NCBI RefSeq assembly: GCF_009720625.1
Contig: NZ_CP046266.1
Location: 1,497,501-1,561,500, forward strand
DNA length: 64,000 bases
DNA from: Metabacillus sediminilitoris
GTDB lineage: Bacteria > Bacillota > Bacilli > Bacillales > Bacillaceae
Direction of reading: 5' to 3'
Shown: positions 43,068 through 51,482 of the stretch, one piece after another
How the letters are laid out: each line of letters starts with the position of its first letter
How positions within the stretch are numbered: position 1 is the first letter of the stretch
Position numbers and translations under genes: made by a program
Notes under the pieces: model-generated
The model's input: the letters and a program-made list of their open reading frames with translations, nothing else
What the model was told of the DNA's origin: nothing
The model's database searches: none

Positions 43068-43445
43068 TTAGTCTTTATTAAACCATAGCGGGTCTTTGTC
43101 ATCGACATCACCATTATAGTTGATTAGAATTTCTTCTCCTGCTTTTATATTTTTATAAGCATAGTAATCAAATGTGTGATTATCAAAATTAATATCATAC
43201 GTTGCATTAGGTTCATACGAATGGTTAAACAGCATTCCATAACCAAGAAGAATCGCTGTATGGTTTATCCCATACTCAAAAACGTAATCACCGAGTAATG
43301 TTTTCTCAATGTGTTTATGTTGGTCGTTAGGATAAGGAATAACAGGTGCTTTATGTATAAGTTCCCCTTTTGCTATATCGCATGTTGCGAATACCCCTCT
43401 ATTGAATTCTCCATCACTTAGTGGAGAGGTTTTTACCTCAATCAT
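43068..43445 (-). CDS. SET-domain protein-lysine methyltransferase-like protein
   Basis: 125 residues, essentially a minimal SET domain: RGVFATCDIAKGELIHKAPVI, then the pseudoknot-forming GYGMLFNHSYEPNATY (NHS motif) and AGEEILINYNG (EELxxxYG-like motif). These bind S-adenosylmethionine and the target lysine. There is no obvious post-SET cysteine cluster. ATG 43445 has GAGAAGGTGA upstream. SET proteins are typical of eukaryotes but small versions occur in bacteria; the target is unknown. Confidence 0.8.
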   Translation of the reverse strand: MIEVKTSPLSDGEFNRGVFATCDIAKGELIHKAPVIPYPNDQHKHIEKTLLGDYVFEYGINHTAILLGYGMLFNHSYEPNATYDINFDNHTFDYYAYKNIKAGEEILINYNGDVDDKDPLWFNKD

Positions 43446-43699
43446 CTTAGTCACCTTCTCATCTTTTATGATTTATTTTTAGCTTTTGATTGATAATAAA
43501 GGTATAATCTCTATCGATATAAATCCTTCATCAATTTCGTGTAGCTTTTAAACGAACAGGTTAATAATAAACTCAAAGCATTCTTTTGTAAATGTTATAG
43601 AGAAGTAATATATTCTTTCTTTTATTATTTGAAAGAAGCGGAGTATTTAACCTGATATTTTTCTTAGTATGCGACCTAATTGTTTAGGTAGCTACTGTG

Positions 43700-43830
43700 A
43701 AGGGGAAAAAGTTGTCGTTACTGGTGCTGCTTCAGTTATTGGGGAAAGCAAAGCATTCATTAGTTGAACAAGGGTAATAAAGTTTATGCTTTGAAGGGTG
43801 AATTTGAATTTAATACAAATATTTAACAAT
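43700..43830 (+). pseudogene. fragment of a short-chain dehydrogenase
   Basis: GEKVVVTGAASVIG followed, after a frame change, by HSLVEQGNKVYAL matches an SDR N-terminal nucleotide-binding motif. Only about 40 codons remain before a terminator at 43855. Confidence 0.55.
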
Positions 43831-43854
43831 CTTTAAGGATTGCTTCATACTACG

Positions 43855-43889
43855 GTAAGCAGTTCATTAGTGAATTGCTTACTTTTTTT
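43855..43889 (+). terminator. terminator resembling the one after malR
   Basis: GTAAGCA-TTCA-N4-TGAA-TGCTTAC hairpin with seven Ts. The arms and the following TTAATTACAAAA-like sequence resemble those at 46978-47040. Confidence 0.85.
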
Positions 43890-44212
43890 AATTACAAAAT
43901 ACGAACAAAAGTAACGTAATCTATGAAGTTACTTCAAAAATGATTAAGATATGGTTATAGAAGGAAAGTGCCGGGTATGTGAATAATGCAAACGCTTTCT
44001 GGATCATCTAACTTTCATGAAAGTTTAAAGATTCACTTAACATGAATTTAGCAGTAACTAAAAGTAAAGGTGCTATGACAAGGATTAATACGAAAATTTT
44101 TCCGACTAAATTGGCAACGCTTACTTATATAGTAGAGCTAATTTGATGATGTTGATGTGAACCATTTATTTATATAACTGCCCAACTATTTTAGTAGAAA
44201 GGAAGAAAAGAG

Positions 44213-44395
44213 ATGTTCTTAAAAGAATTAAGCAAAAAAAGCTGCATTACGATCACTTATTATCAAAACGGATTGCTGCAAACATGCAAGGGACATGTGT
44301 ATAATCTTGATTTACAGCTACAAACCCTTTTTGTGAAAAATGACCAGAAAAAGTCATGTACAATTAGGTTAGCTGATATTAAGGAAATTCATTAA
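44213..44395 (+). CDS. YolD-like small protein
   Basis: 60 residues: ITITYYQNGLLQTCKGHVYNLDLQLQTLFVKNDQKKSCTIRLADIKEIH has the beta-strand pattern of the YolD family (strand, G-x-V-x-x-L/I-D, strand, I-x-L-x-D-I), though without its usual N-terminal extension. GAAAGGAAGAAAAG precedes the ATG. YolD-like proteins often accompany UV-repair polymerases; none is adjacent. Confidence 0.6.
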   Translation: MFLKELSKKSCITITYYQNGLLQTCKGHVYNLDLQLQTLFVKNDQKKSCTIRLADIKEIH

Positions 44396-44458
44396 GATCG
44401 TTCTAGTATGAAATTAGCATTAAAGGTGGAAATTTAACAAAAAGATTCACTTTTACAA

Positions 44459-44512
44459 ATCATAACTCATTTCACCAAATCTACTATCATTTGGGCCGAA
44501 ATGAGTTATGAT
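44459..44512. repeat. long perfect hairpin downstream of the YolD-like gene
   Basis: ATCATAACTCATTTC (44459-44473) is exactly complementary to 44498-44512, and CCAAAT/ATTTGG pairs inside the loop. No T-run follows, so it is not a standard terminator. Confidence 0.7.
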
Positions 44513-44564
44513 ATTAGGTAGTTATTCAAGGATTATAAACCAAAACTATTAGTAACGGGAAGAG

Positions 44565-44596
44565 GTGTACTGCACGGTTTTACGAGTACACTTTTT
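44565..44596 (+). terminator. terminator or attenuator in the malK leader
   Basis: GTGTACT (44565-44571) pairs with AGTACAC (44585-44591), then TTTTT. It is 80 bp before malK. Confidence 0.6.
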
Positions 44597-44675
44597 GTTC
44601 GTATGCAATCTGTTTGAGGATGATTTATTACATAAGCAAAATAGCGTTTTAGAACTTTTGAGGTGAAAAGAAAAG

Positions 44676-46277
44676 ATGAAAAAGGGAAAATGGAGTTTAC
44701 AGGCGACCATTACCATTTTTGTGTGTGCAGTTGTAGCTCTTTCACTGTTAATAACCGATTTACTAATTAGTCAAACCGTTGCTGAGAGCATTGAAGACAC
44801 CCAGTCTGAAAAAGCAGGAAATACAGCGCGAATGATGGCGCATTCACCAGTTGTAATCGAAGGGTTGAGCGGGAAGGGAGACGATAGAGATATTCAAAAT
44901 TTTGCCAATGAGATCCAATCGGTCACAAATGTCGAATTTGTTGTTGTGATGGATATGGAGGGAATCCGTAAATCCCACCCCGATCCGAATAAGGTAGGAA
45001 AGCGTTTTGTTGGGGGAGATGAAGAAGTGGTTTTAAAAGGAAAAGAGCATGTTTCTATTTCAGAAGGTACATTAGGCGTTTCTTTACGCTCCTTCACACC
45101 AGTATTCGATTCAGACGGAAAGCAGATCGGAGCAGTAGCGGTGGGGATTTCACTAGATAAGGTCAATGAGGCTGTTAAGAGAAGCCGCGGGGATATTTAT
45201 ATCGGAACACTTTTGGGCATTTTAACAGGAATTGTCGGAGCAGTCGTTTTAGCACGATATATTAAGAAAATTTTATTTGGTCTTGAACCGTTTGCGATTT
45301 CAAAACTGCTCGAGGAACGAAGTGCCATGTTACAATCAGTACGCGAAGGAATTATTGCTGTCGATCAGGATGCAAAGATAACGCTTGTTAATAAGACAGC
45401 TTTAGGGCTTTTGCAGAAAGCAGGCTTAGACGAAAATCCAGTCGGAAAAAAGATTGATGCCTATATGGTCACTTCAAAATTAAGTAGAGTATTAGAAACA
45501 GGCCAAGTCCAGTTGGATGAAGAACAAAACTTAAATGGCGTTATGTTGCTGGCCAATCGTGTTCCAGTGCTTGTTGACAACAAAATTGTCGGCGCTGTAG
45601 CAACTTTTCGAGATAAAACGGAAATTAGTCAACTAGCTGAACAGTTAACTGGTGTTCGGTTATATGCCGAAGCGCTCAGGGCACAGTCACATGAATTTAT
45701 GAACAAGCTTCATGTTATTCTTGGTATGGTGCATATGCGTTATTATGATAAGCTGGCTGCTTATATTAGTGAAATCTCCGACAACAGTAAAAACGAAATC
45801 GGTTTTATTGCGAGAAAAATCAAAGACCCTGTACTAGCTGGTTTTTTAATTGGTAAGCTAAGTTTTGCAAGGGAAGCTGGTGCGAAACTTATGTTTTCAT
45901 CAGAGTTTCAATTACCTGAACCAGAGGATACAAGTGTTACTCATGAGTTAATAACGATTATTGGAAATCTCATTGATAATGCACTCGAAGCAGTTCAAAA
46001 GAGCCCGATCAAACAAATTGAAGTAGAGTTTGACTTCGGAGATGAGATCTTGACAGTCGAGGTAAAGGATACAGGTATAGGAATGGACAAGCAGATACAA
46101 AATCATATCCTTCAAAAAGGATTTTCTACAAAGGGAGAGAACAGGGGATATGGACTCTATTTAGTCAATGAGAGCCTGCAAAAACTAGGTGGAGATCTTG
46201 ATATTTCTTCAAAAATAGGCCAAGGAACAACATTTGTTGTTTACATTCCATATAAGAGTAAAGGTGATACAAAATGA
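44676..46277 (+). CDS. malK: malate sensor histidine kinase MalK (CitA/DcuS family)
   Basis: 533 residues: helix TM1 (ITIFVCAVVALSLLITDLL), extracytoplasmic PAS/Cache sensor (40-170) with MDMEGIRKSHPDPNKVGKRFVGGDE, TM2 (GTLLGILTGIVGAVVLARYI), cytoplasmic PAS, the phospho-acceptor helix RAQSHEFMNKLHVILGM and a HATPase domain (NLIDNALEAV, DTGIGM, GYGLYLV). It senses external dicarboxylates, probably L-malate, and phosphorylates MalR. The next gene overlaps by four bases. Order malK-malR-maeN-malic enzyme matches the B. subtilis yufL-yufM-maeN arrangement. Confidence 0.9.
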   Translation: MKKGKWSLQATITIFVCAVVALSLLITDLLISQTVAESIEDTQSEKAGNTARMMAHSPVVIEGLSGKGDDRDIQNFANEIQSVTNVEFVVVMDMEGIRKSHPDPNKVGKRFVGGDEEVVLKGKEHVSISEGTLGVSLRSFTPVFDSDGKQIGAVAVGISLDKVNEAVKRSRGDIYIGTLLGILTGIVGAVVLARYIKKILFGLEPFAISKLLEERSAMLQSVREGIIAVDQDAKITLVNKTALGLLQKAGLDENPVGKKIDAYMVTSKLSRVLETGQVQLDEEQNLNGVMLLANRVPVLVDNKIVGAVATFRDKTEISQLAEQLTGVRLYAEALRAQSHEFMNKLHVILGMVHMRYYDKLAAYISEISDNSKNEIGFIARKIKDPVLAGFLIGKLSFAREAGAKLMFSSEFQLPEPEDTSVTHELITIIGNLIDNALEAVQKSPIKQIEVEFDFGDEILTVEVKDTGIGMDKQIQNHILQKGFSTKGENRGYGLYLVNESLQKLGGDLDISSKIGQGTTFVVYIPYKSKGDTK

Positions 46278-46981
46278 TTCGTGTGATGATTGTTGAAGAT
46301 GATCCAATGGTTGCTGAATTTAATAAGCGTTATTTGGAACAGATCGGGGGCTTTGAGCTAGCGACTGTCTGTTTTACAGTGGAGCAGGCAATGGATGAAT
46401 TAGAAAATCAGAGCGTCGATTTATTACTATTGGATATTTTTATGCCAGGAAAACATGGACTTGATTTGCTTTCATATATTCGGGAGAGTGAAAAAAAGGT
46501 TGACGTTATCGTAATCTCAGCTGCTTCTGATATTGAAAGAATTCAAAAGGCATTAAGGCTAGGGGCGGTCGATTATTTAATTAAGCCTTTTGAGTTTGAA
46601 CGTTTTAGTACGGCATTAGCCGCTTATCAGGAAAAGACAGCTTTTATACAAAATCAGCATGTTCTCAATCAAGAGGATTTGGATCAACAGATTTTGCGTA
46701 AGGAAGAAAAACGTCTCCCTGAAGAATTGCCTAAAGGACTGACGATCGATACATTAAAGATCATATGGACTGTGATCTTAGACATCAAAACAGCCCCGTT
46801 TTCTACAGAAGACATCGTAAGTCGGACAGGTATTTCAAGGGTATCGGTTCGGAAATACTTGAAATTCCTAAAAGATATCGGTGTTCTTGACGTAAAAGTC
46901 ATCTATGGAACGATCGGCAGGCCGGTTTACCAACATGAATTTAATGAAACGAAAAGCAATGTGATTAAACAATATTTGTAA
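46274..46981 (+). CDS. malR: malate response regulator MalR (CitB family)
   Basis: 235 residues: receiver domain with acidic pocket VEDDP, phospho-acceptor Asp in LLLLDIFMPGKHG near 55, and KPF near 104; C-terminal HTH (FSTEDIVSRTGISRVSVRKYLKFLKDIGVL). It overlaps malK by ATGA. In B. subtilis MalR activates maeN, which lies immediately downstream here. The stop codon lies in the arm of the following terminator. Confidence 0.92.
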   Translation: MIRVMIVEDDPMVAEFNKRYLEQIGGFELATVCFTVEQAMDELENQSVDLLLLDIFMPGKHGLDLLSYIRESEKKVDVIVISAASDIERIQKALRLGAVDYLIKPFEFERFSTALAAYQEKTAFIQNQHVLNQEDLDQQILRKEEKRLPEELPKGLTIDTLKIIWTVILDIKTAPFSTEDIVSRTGISRVSVRKYLKFLKDIGVLDVKVIYGTIGRPVYQHEFNETKSNVIKQYL

Positions 46982-47009
46982 GCAGCCAACTTGGCTGCTT
47001 ACTTTTTTT
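46978..47009 (+). terminator. terminator of malKR
   Basis: GTAAGCAGCC-N5-GGCTGCTTAC then seven Ts; the left arm includes the malR stop codon. Confidence 0.92.
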
Positions 47010-47101
47010 AATTACAAAAACACTTTCATAAGTTACAAAATCTATGTAAGTGTCTACAAAACTACTAATATAAGAGTACAAGTAATAGGAGGTTGTATAA
47101 T

Positions 47102-48445
47102 ATGGAACCAGTGAAAAAGTTGGAAACGCTTCCCTATGTGGGGGTAACGGAAGAGAAAAAAAGCTTTTTATCTAAGTTCAATCAACTGAAAGTAGGGGTC
47201 ATACCTTTACCACTTTATTTAGTACTAGCAGCGGTTATTTATGCTGCATCAGTCTATAATCAGCTGCCGCCAGACATGATCGGAGGATTTGCGGTAATCA
47301 TGGTGATGGGTATTTTACTTGGGGACCTTGGCATGAAAATCCCTATTTTAAAAGACATTGGAGGACCTGCTATTTTAGCCCTGTTAGTCCCATCTATGCT
47401 CGTATTTTTTAATTTGATAAACCCCGCTGCAATGGAAGCGGTGACAACATTAATGAAAACGTCTAACTTTCTTTATTTGTACATTGCGTGTTTAGTTGCT
47501 GGAAGTATTCTTGGAATGAACCGCAGTGTATTAATCCAAGGATTTTCAAGAATGTTCATTCCGCTTATTCTCGGTACTCTTGCCTCTGTTGTCGCAGGTG
47601 TCTCAGTAGGAGCCCTTTTTGGATATGACATGAAGCACACATTCTTTTATATCGTTGTTCCGATTATTGGCGGAGGTATTGGTGAAGGGATTTTACCGTT
47701 ATCACTAGCATACTCTCAAATTTTAGGTGAGTCTGCAGAATCATTCGTATCACAAATGATACCAGCAGCAGTTATCGGAAATATCGTTGCGATCATTTGT
47801 GCAGGATTAATGAAAAACTTAGGTGAAAGAAAACCGGCCCTTACAGGAAACGGTGTATTAGTCAAAACAAAAGGCGGAGACGGAATAAAAGAAGAAACAA
47901 GTATCAAAAAGCCGATCGACTTTTCTCTAATGGGAGCTGGATTACTGATTGCCTGCAGTTTCTTCATTTTCGGTGCACTTGCCCATAAATTTCTAGGAAT
48001 TCCAGGACCAGTCCTAATGATTGTGGCTGCCACTTTGGTTAAGTGCCTTCAACTAATGCCTGCGAAAATGGAGCAGGGAGCTTATCATATGTATAAATTT
48101 GTGTCTACAAGCTTAACATGGCCGCTCATGGTCGGTTTAGGAATCCTTTATATTCCTTTAGAAGATGTAGTAAAAATCGTCACGCCAGCTTATGTAGTGA
48201 TTTGTACGGCTGTCGTAGTCGCAATGGTAGGTACAGGTTATATTGTCGGAAAATTCATGAAAATGTACCCGGTAGATGCCGCGATTGTAACAGGCTGCCA
48301 CAGCGGGTTAGGCGGTACAGGAGATGTCGCGATTTTGTCCGCTTCCAACCGTATGTCATTAATGCCATTTGCCCAAGTAGCGACAAGACTCGGGGGTGCT
48401 TCTACGGTTATTTTAGCAACAATCTTAATGAAGTTATTAAGTTAA
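47102..48445 (+). CDS. maeN: Na+/malate symporter MaeN (2-hydroxycarboxylate transporter family)
   Basis: 447 residues with about eleven hydrophobic segments. 2HCT family signatures with the two re-entrant GGxG loops are visible: VVPIIGGGIGEGILPLSLAYS near 193 and CHSGLGGTGDVAILSASNRM near 408. AGGAGGT precedes ATG 47102. The promoter region contains repeated TTACAAAA/CTATGTAAGTG-like elements that may be MalR sites. Citrate/malate specificity cannot be separated by eye, but malKR adjacency favours malate. Confidence 0.88.
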   Translation: MEPVKKLETLPYVGVTEEKKSFLSKFNQLKVGVIPLPLYLVLAAVIYAASVYNQLPPDMIGGFAVIMVMGILLGDLGMKIPILKDIGGPAILALLVPSMLVFFNLINPAAMEAVTTLMKTSNFLYLYIACLVAGSILGMNRSVLIQGFSRMFIPLILGTLASVVAGVSVGALFGYDMKHTFFYIVVPIIGGGIGEGILPLSLAYSQILGESAESFVSQMIPAAVIGNIVAIICAGLMKNLGERKPALTGNGVLVKTKGGDGIKEETSIKKPIDFSLMGAGLLIACSFFIFGALAHKFLGIPGPVLMIVAATLVKCLQLMPAKMEQGAYHMYKFVSTSLTWPLMVGLGILYIPLEDVVKIVTPAYVVICTAVVVAMVGTGYIVGKFMKMYPVDAAIVTGCHSGLGGTGDVAILSASNRMSLMPFAQVATRLGGASTVILATILMKLLS

Positions 48446-48508
48446 AAACATAGATGAAAAACAGCAGCTAAGAGCAGTTTTGAACATTGAAAAAAGGAGA
48501 GACATACT

Positions 48509-49759
48509 ATGTCAACATTACGTGAAGAAGCAATAAAAATGCACAAGGAAAATCAGGGGAAATTAGGTGTTCATTCAAAAGTTCCTGTCCGCGATGCAAA
48601 AGATTTAAGTCTTGCATATTCCCCTGGTGTAGCGGAACCATGCTTGGACATTTATCACGATGAAAGCAAAGCGTATGAGTATACGATGAAGGGGAATTTG
48701 GTTGCGGTTGTCTCAGACGGAACAGCTGTACTTGGTCTTGGCAATATCGGACCGAAAGCGGCTATGCCTGTCATGGAAGGGAAAGCGTTGTTATTCAAAG
48801 CATTTGCTGATGTGGATGCGTTCCCTATTTGTCTAGATACAACGGACCCGGATAAAATAGTAGAAACGGTCAAATTGTTAGAGCCGACGTTTGGTGGAGT
48901 GAACTTAGAAGACATTGCCGCACCACAATGCTTTGACATTGAAGATCGCTTACGTAAAGCTTGTAACATCCCGATTTTCCACGATGACCAGCATGGCACA
49001 GCGATTGTAACGGCTGCGGGGTTACTCAACGCTTTAAAATTAGCAAACAAAAGCATTGCAGATATCCGTGTTGTCGTAAACGGAGCGGGGTCTGCAGGAG
49101 TGGCGATTGTGAAGCTCCTTCTTCATATGGGTGTAAAAGATATCATTTTATGTGATACGAAAGGCATCATTCATGAAGGTCGCTTAGAAGGAATGAATCC
49201 ATTTAAAGAGGAAATGGCCCTTATAACCAATAGAGACCAAAAACATGGCCGTTTAGAAGATGCACTTATCGGAGCTGATGTTTTTGTAGGAGTATCAGTC
49301 GCAGGTGCTGTCACAAAAGAAATGGTTCGTTCGATGAATCAAGATCCAATCATTTTCGCGATGGCCAATCCGGTCCCAGAAATAATGCCAGATGAAGCAA
49401 AAGAAGCGGGGGCACTTGTCATAGGAACCGGGCGTTCAGATTTTCCGAACCAAGTTAATAACGTTCTGGCATTTCCTGGTATTTTCCGTGGAGCTTTAGA
49501 TGTTCAAGCAAAAGAAATTAATGAAGAAATGAAACTGGCAGCTGTTCATGCGATCGCAGGACTAATTTCAGAGGAAGACCTACATGCCGATTATGTCATT
49601 CCAGATCCATTTGACCGCAGAGTTGCTGCATATGTAGCAGCAACTGTTGCGTACGCTGCAATGGAAACAGACGTTGCGCAAAAAAATGTAAATGTAGAAG
49701 ATATCAAACAACGTCTATTAACCCTAGCAGTAGAACAACAACAAGCTGTTTTTGTATAA
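48509..49759 (+). CDS. ytsJ: malic enzyme (YtsJ type)
   Basis: 416 residues. It decarboxylates L-malate to pyruvate with NAD(P)+. The malic domain starts LSLAYSPGVAEPCLDI with YTMKGNLVAVVSDGTAVLGLGNIGP; the metal-binding IFHDDQHGTAIV is near 157, and the Rossmann motif VVNGAGSAGVAI is near 187. It is 63 bp after maeN, so imported malate would be converted directly to pyruvate. AAAGGAGAG precedes the ATG. The C-terminal extension is slightly longer than YtsJ. Cofactor preference cannot be read here. Confidence 0.88.
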   Translation: MSTLREEAIKMHKENQGKLGVHSKVPVRDAKDLSLAYSPGVAEPCLDIYHDESKAYEYTMKGNLVAVVSDGTAVLGLGNIGPKAAMPVMEGKALLFKAFADVDAFPICLDTTDPDKIVETVKLLEPTFGGVNLEDIAAPQCFDIEDRLRKACNIPIFHDDQHGTAIVTAAGLLNALKLANKSIADIRVVVNGAGSAGVAIVKLLLHMGVKDIILCDTKGIIHEGRLEGMNPFKEEMALITNRDQKHGRLEDALIGADVFVGVSVAGAVTKEMVRSMNQDPIIFAMANPVPEIMPDEAKEAGALVIGTGRSDFPNQVNNVLAFPGIFRGALDVQAKEINEEMKLAAVHAIAGLISEEDLHADYVIPDPFDRRVAAYVAATVAYAAMETDVAQKNVNVEDIKQRLLTLAVEQQQAVFV

Positions 49760-49792
49760 ATTTTGACAACGACCTGGTGGTGTTTGAATTCT

Positions 49793-49835
49793 AATAAAAG
49801 ACCGTTAAGAAATTCCTTCTTAACGGTCTTTTATT
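49793..49835 (+). terminator. terminator of the malate operon
   Basis: AATAAAAGACCGTTAAGAA pairs perfectly with TTCTTAACGGTCTTTTATT; potentially bidirectional. Confidence 0.93.
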
Positions 49836-49893
49836 ATTTGTAAATTGAAGTCATACCGCTTTCTAATTACTAAATTATGATACTATGTCTTCT

Positions 49894-50037
49894 TTAAATA
49901 TTATCATTGTAATCATAGCGAAAACCGTCTTTTTGGGCAGTTTCACTTTCTTTTATCTGTGAATTATTCGCTTTATTTTGTACAAGCTGTTCCTTACTAT
50001 TTATTTTATTATTTTGTTGTCTTTTGTTTGACTTCAC
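49894..50037 (-). CDS. small 47-residue Asn/Gln/Lys-rich protein
   Basis: GTG at 50037 lies eight bases after a clean GGAGG (50046-50050). The product begins MKSNKRQQNNKINSKEQ and ends QKDGFRYDYNDNI. It is hydrophilic and cysteine-free. Its C-terminal tail recurs in a remnant at 52509-52559 (QKEWFRYDYNDEF), which argues that it is a real gene of a small family. The composition resembles small spore or sporulation proteins, but I cannot name it. Confidence 0.6.
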   Translation of the reverse strand: MKSNKRQQNNKINSKEQLVQNKANNSQIKESETAQKDGFRYDYNDNI

Positions 50038-50049
50038 CAGGTTAGCCTC

Positions 50050-50433
50050 CAATACTAATTTTCACCATCTATTATCCCTGGAATATCTTCTTATTATTCA
50101 GACTTGGACGAACGGAGCGGGTTATTGTAGATAAAGCGATCAATATTGGGACAATAAGAGGGGAAATTACCAGAGGGATTGTAAGAAGTGTTACATGGAA
50201 CAATTTATTTTAGGAATATTATTATCACTATATTTGTTTTTTGTCCTTTACATGCAAAAGTAATCACGATACCAAGTAGTATGGTTTTGGAACTAATTGA
50301 TTAAATCTAACAAATGCAAAGGGAACAGCATTGTTCTAACGGAAAAAAGTTAGCTTATTTGTCCGTTAGAAACAAATGAAAAAAGAAGGCTATTTTCGTA
50401 AAGATTGTTGTTTTTAAAACGAAAACTATTTAA
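50050..50433. other. gap, mostly unassigned
   Basis: A possible fragment (FILGILLSLYLFFVLYMQK, near 50200-50262) could be the end of a membrane protein, but there is no start or RBS I trust. Confidence 0.3.
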
Positions 50434-50559
50434 GGTTGATTGGAGCAGCTTGCGAGACTCCTGCGGGAGCAGCGGGACAGGTGAGACCCCGCAGGCGTTT
50501 AAGTCGAGGATGCTCACCGCCCGCCCGCGGTCATCGTGCATCTCTCGCTGTAATCAACC
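50434..50559. repeat. 126-bp GC-rich MITE-like repeat with terminal inverted repeats
   Basis: Ends GGTTGATT (50434-50441) and AATCAACC (50552-50559) are inverted. The interior (GACTCCTGCGGGAGCAGCGG, GGTGAGACCCCGCAGGCG, GGATGCTCACCGCCCGCCCG) is far richer in G+C than its surroundings and matches a dispersed Bacillaceae intergenic element I have seen in other genomes. CTCCTGCGGGAG is itself a perfect palindrome. A spurious minus ORF crosses it. Confidence 0.8.
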
Positions 50560-50606
50560 AAACCACATTACTTGGTAAATAGCATCAAAGTATGCGAAAA
50601 CAGCCA

Positions 50607-50637
50607 AAAAGAAAAATCCGTTCAATTTTCTGAACGG
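50607..50637 (-). terminator. terminator of the LysE-family gene
   Basis: CCGTTCA-N6-TGAACGG; on the minus strand it is followed by ATTTTTCTTTTT, 33 nt past the stop. Confidence 0.85.
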
Positions 50638-50670
50638 AGAAAGTCAAATTTGATGCGATAGTTAATGTAA

Positions 50671-51300
50671 TTAAATTCCTGTTTTAATACCAAAGCCTAC
50701 TAAAATTAAGCCAGTTGATTTTTGGAAGGCCCTTTGGAATTTTGAGTTCTTCAACCATTTTTTTGCATAATCTATTAGATAAACAAGGAGAAGAAACCAA
50801 CCTACAGCGAGTAAAGTAAGAATGAATGCTAATACAATCAATTGCTGATTGACATTTTCGTTCAAATTAATAAATTGAGGCATGATTGTTATATAAACCA
50901 AAACAGTCTTTGGATTTAGAGTGTTACTAAGAAAAGCTTGCATAAAGGAATCTTTATTATGCCTATTTGAAATAGATGTAGGTGTGTTAGCATGAGCATG
51001 AATTTCCTCTAATGAAAACACGCTTTTAGTAAAAAAGCTTTTTATACCTAAATAAATTAAGTATGCGGCTCCCAAGTATTTGATTGTACTGAAAAGAATA
51101 ACAGACTTTGCAATGACAACGGATAAGCCAAGAATCGCAATAAGTGTCCAAAAAGAAAGTCCCGTTGCCATCCCGAGAACCGTATAACGACCAGCCTTTG
51201 TACCATAGCTAAGTGTGTTTTTGATAAGCAGCATAGTATCTGCTCCTGGTATTATAACCATCATTGCAGCGATTGATATGTATGTTAGTAGACTATCCAT
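50671..51300 (-). CDS. LysE/RhtB-family amino acid exporter
   Basis: 209 residues with about six transmembrane helices. The N-terminal motif IPGADTMLLIKNTLSYGTKAGRYTVLGMATG is the signature of the LysE/RhtB family; FLSNTLNPKTVLVYITIMPQFI is the conserved mid-protein segment. ATG 51300 follows AAGGGAG; the in-frame 51342 start precedes this RBS. It is divergent from a TrmB-type regulator with mirror-image motifs between them. Confidence 0.88.
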   Translation of the reverse strand: MDSLLTYISIAAMMVIIPGADTMLLIKNTLSYGTKAGRYTVLGMATGLSFWTLIAILGLSVVIAKSVILFSTIKYLGAAYLIYLGIKSFFTKSVFSLEEIHAHANTPTSISNRHNKDSFMQAFLSNTLNPKTVLVYITIMPQFINLNENVNQQLIVLAFILTLLAVGWFLLLVYLIDYAKKWLKNSKFQRAFQKSTGLILVGFGIKTGI

Positions 51301-51366
51301 ACGATTTCTCCCTTCAAATACAATTTTGGCAGCCCTAATCATTCAAATAGAATATCTCGATTAATA

Positions 51367-51460
51367 GTGACTACCTTAGTAACTACCTAGATGATTTTAC
51401 CAAAATCACTTGAAAAAAATCAATAGAAATTGCTAAAATATTCGTTACAAAGGTAGCGAC
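51367..51460. promoter_or_regulatory. mirror-image operator motifs between lysE-like and trmB-like genes
   Basis: GTGACTACCTTAGTAAC (51367-51383) and the reverse complement of 51444-51460 (GTCGCTACCTTTGTAAC) differ at only three of 17 positions and lie 60 bp apart in opposite orientation. They probably bind the adjacent regulator and control both divergent promoters. Confidence 0.55.
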
Positions 51461-51482
51461 TAAATGTGGTGTTGGAGGATTT

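Noticed and set aside
50350..50541. 63-residue minus ORF
   Set aside because: It lies mostly within the GC-rich repeat element and has no RBS.
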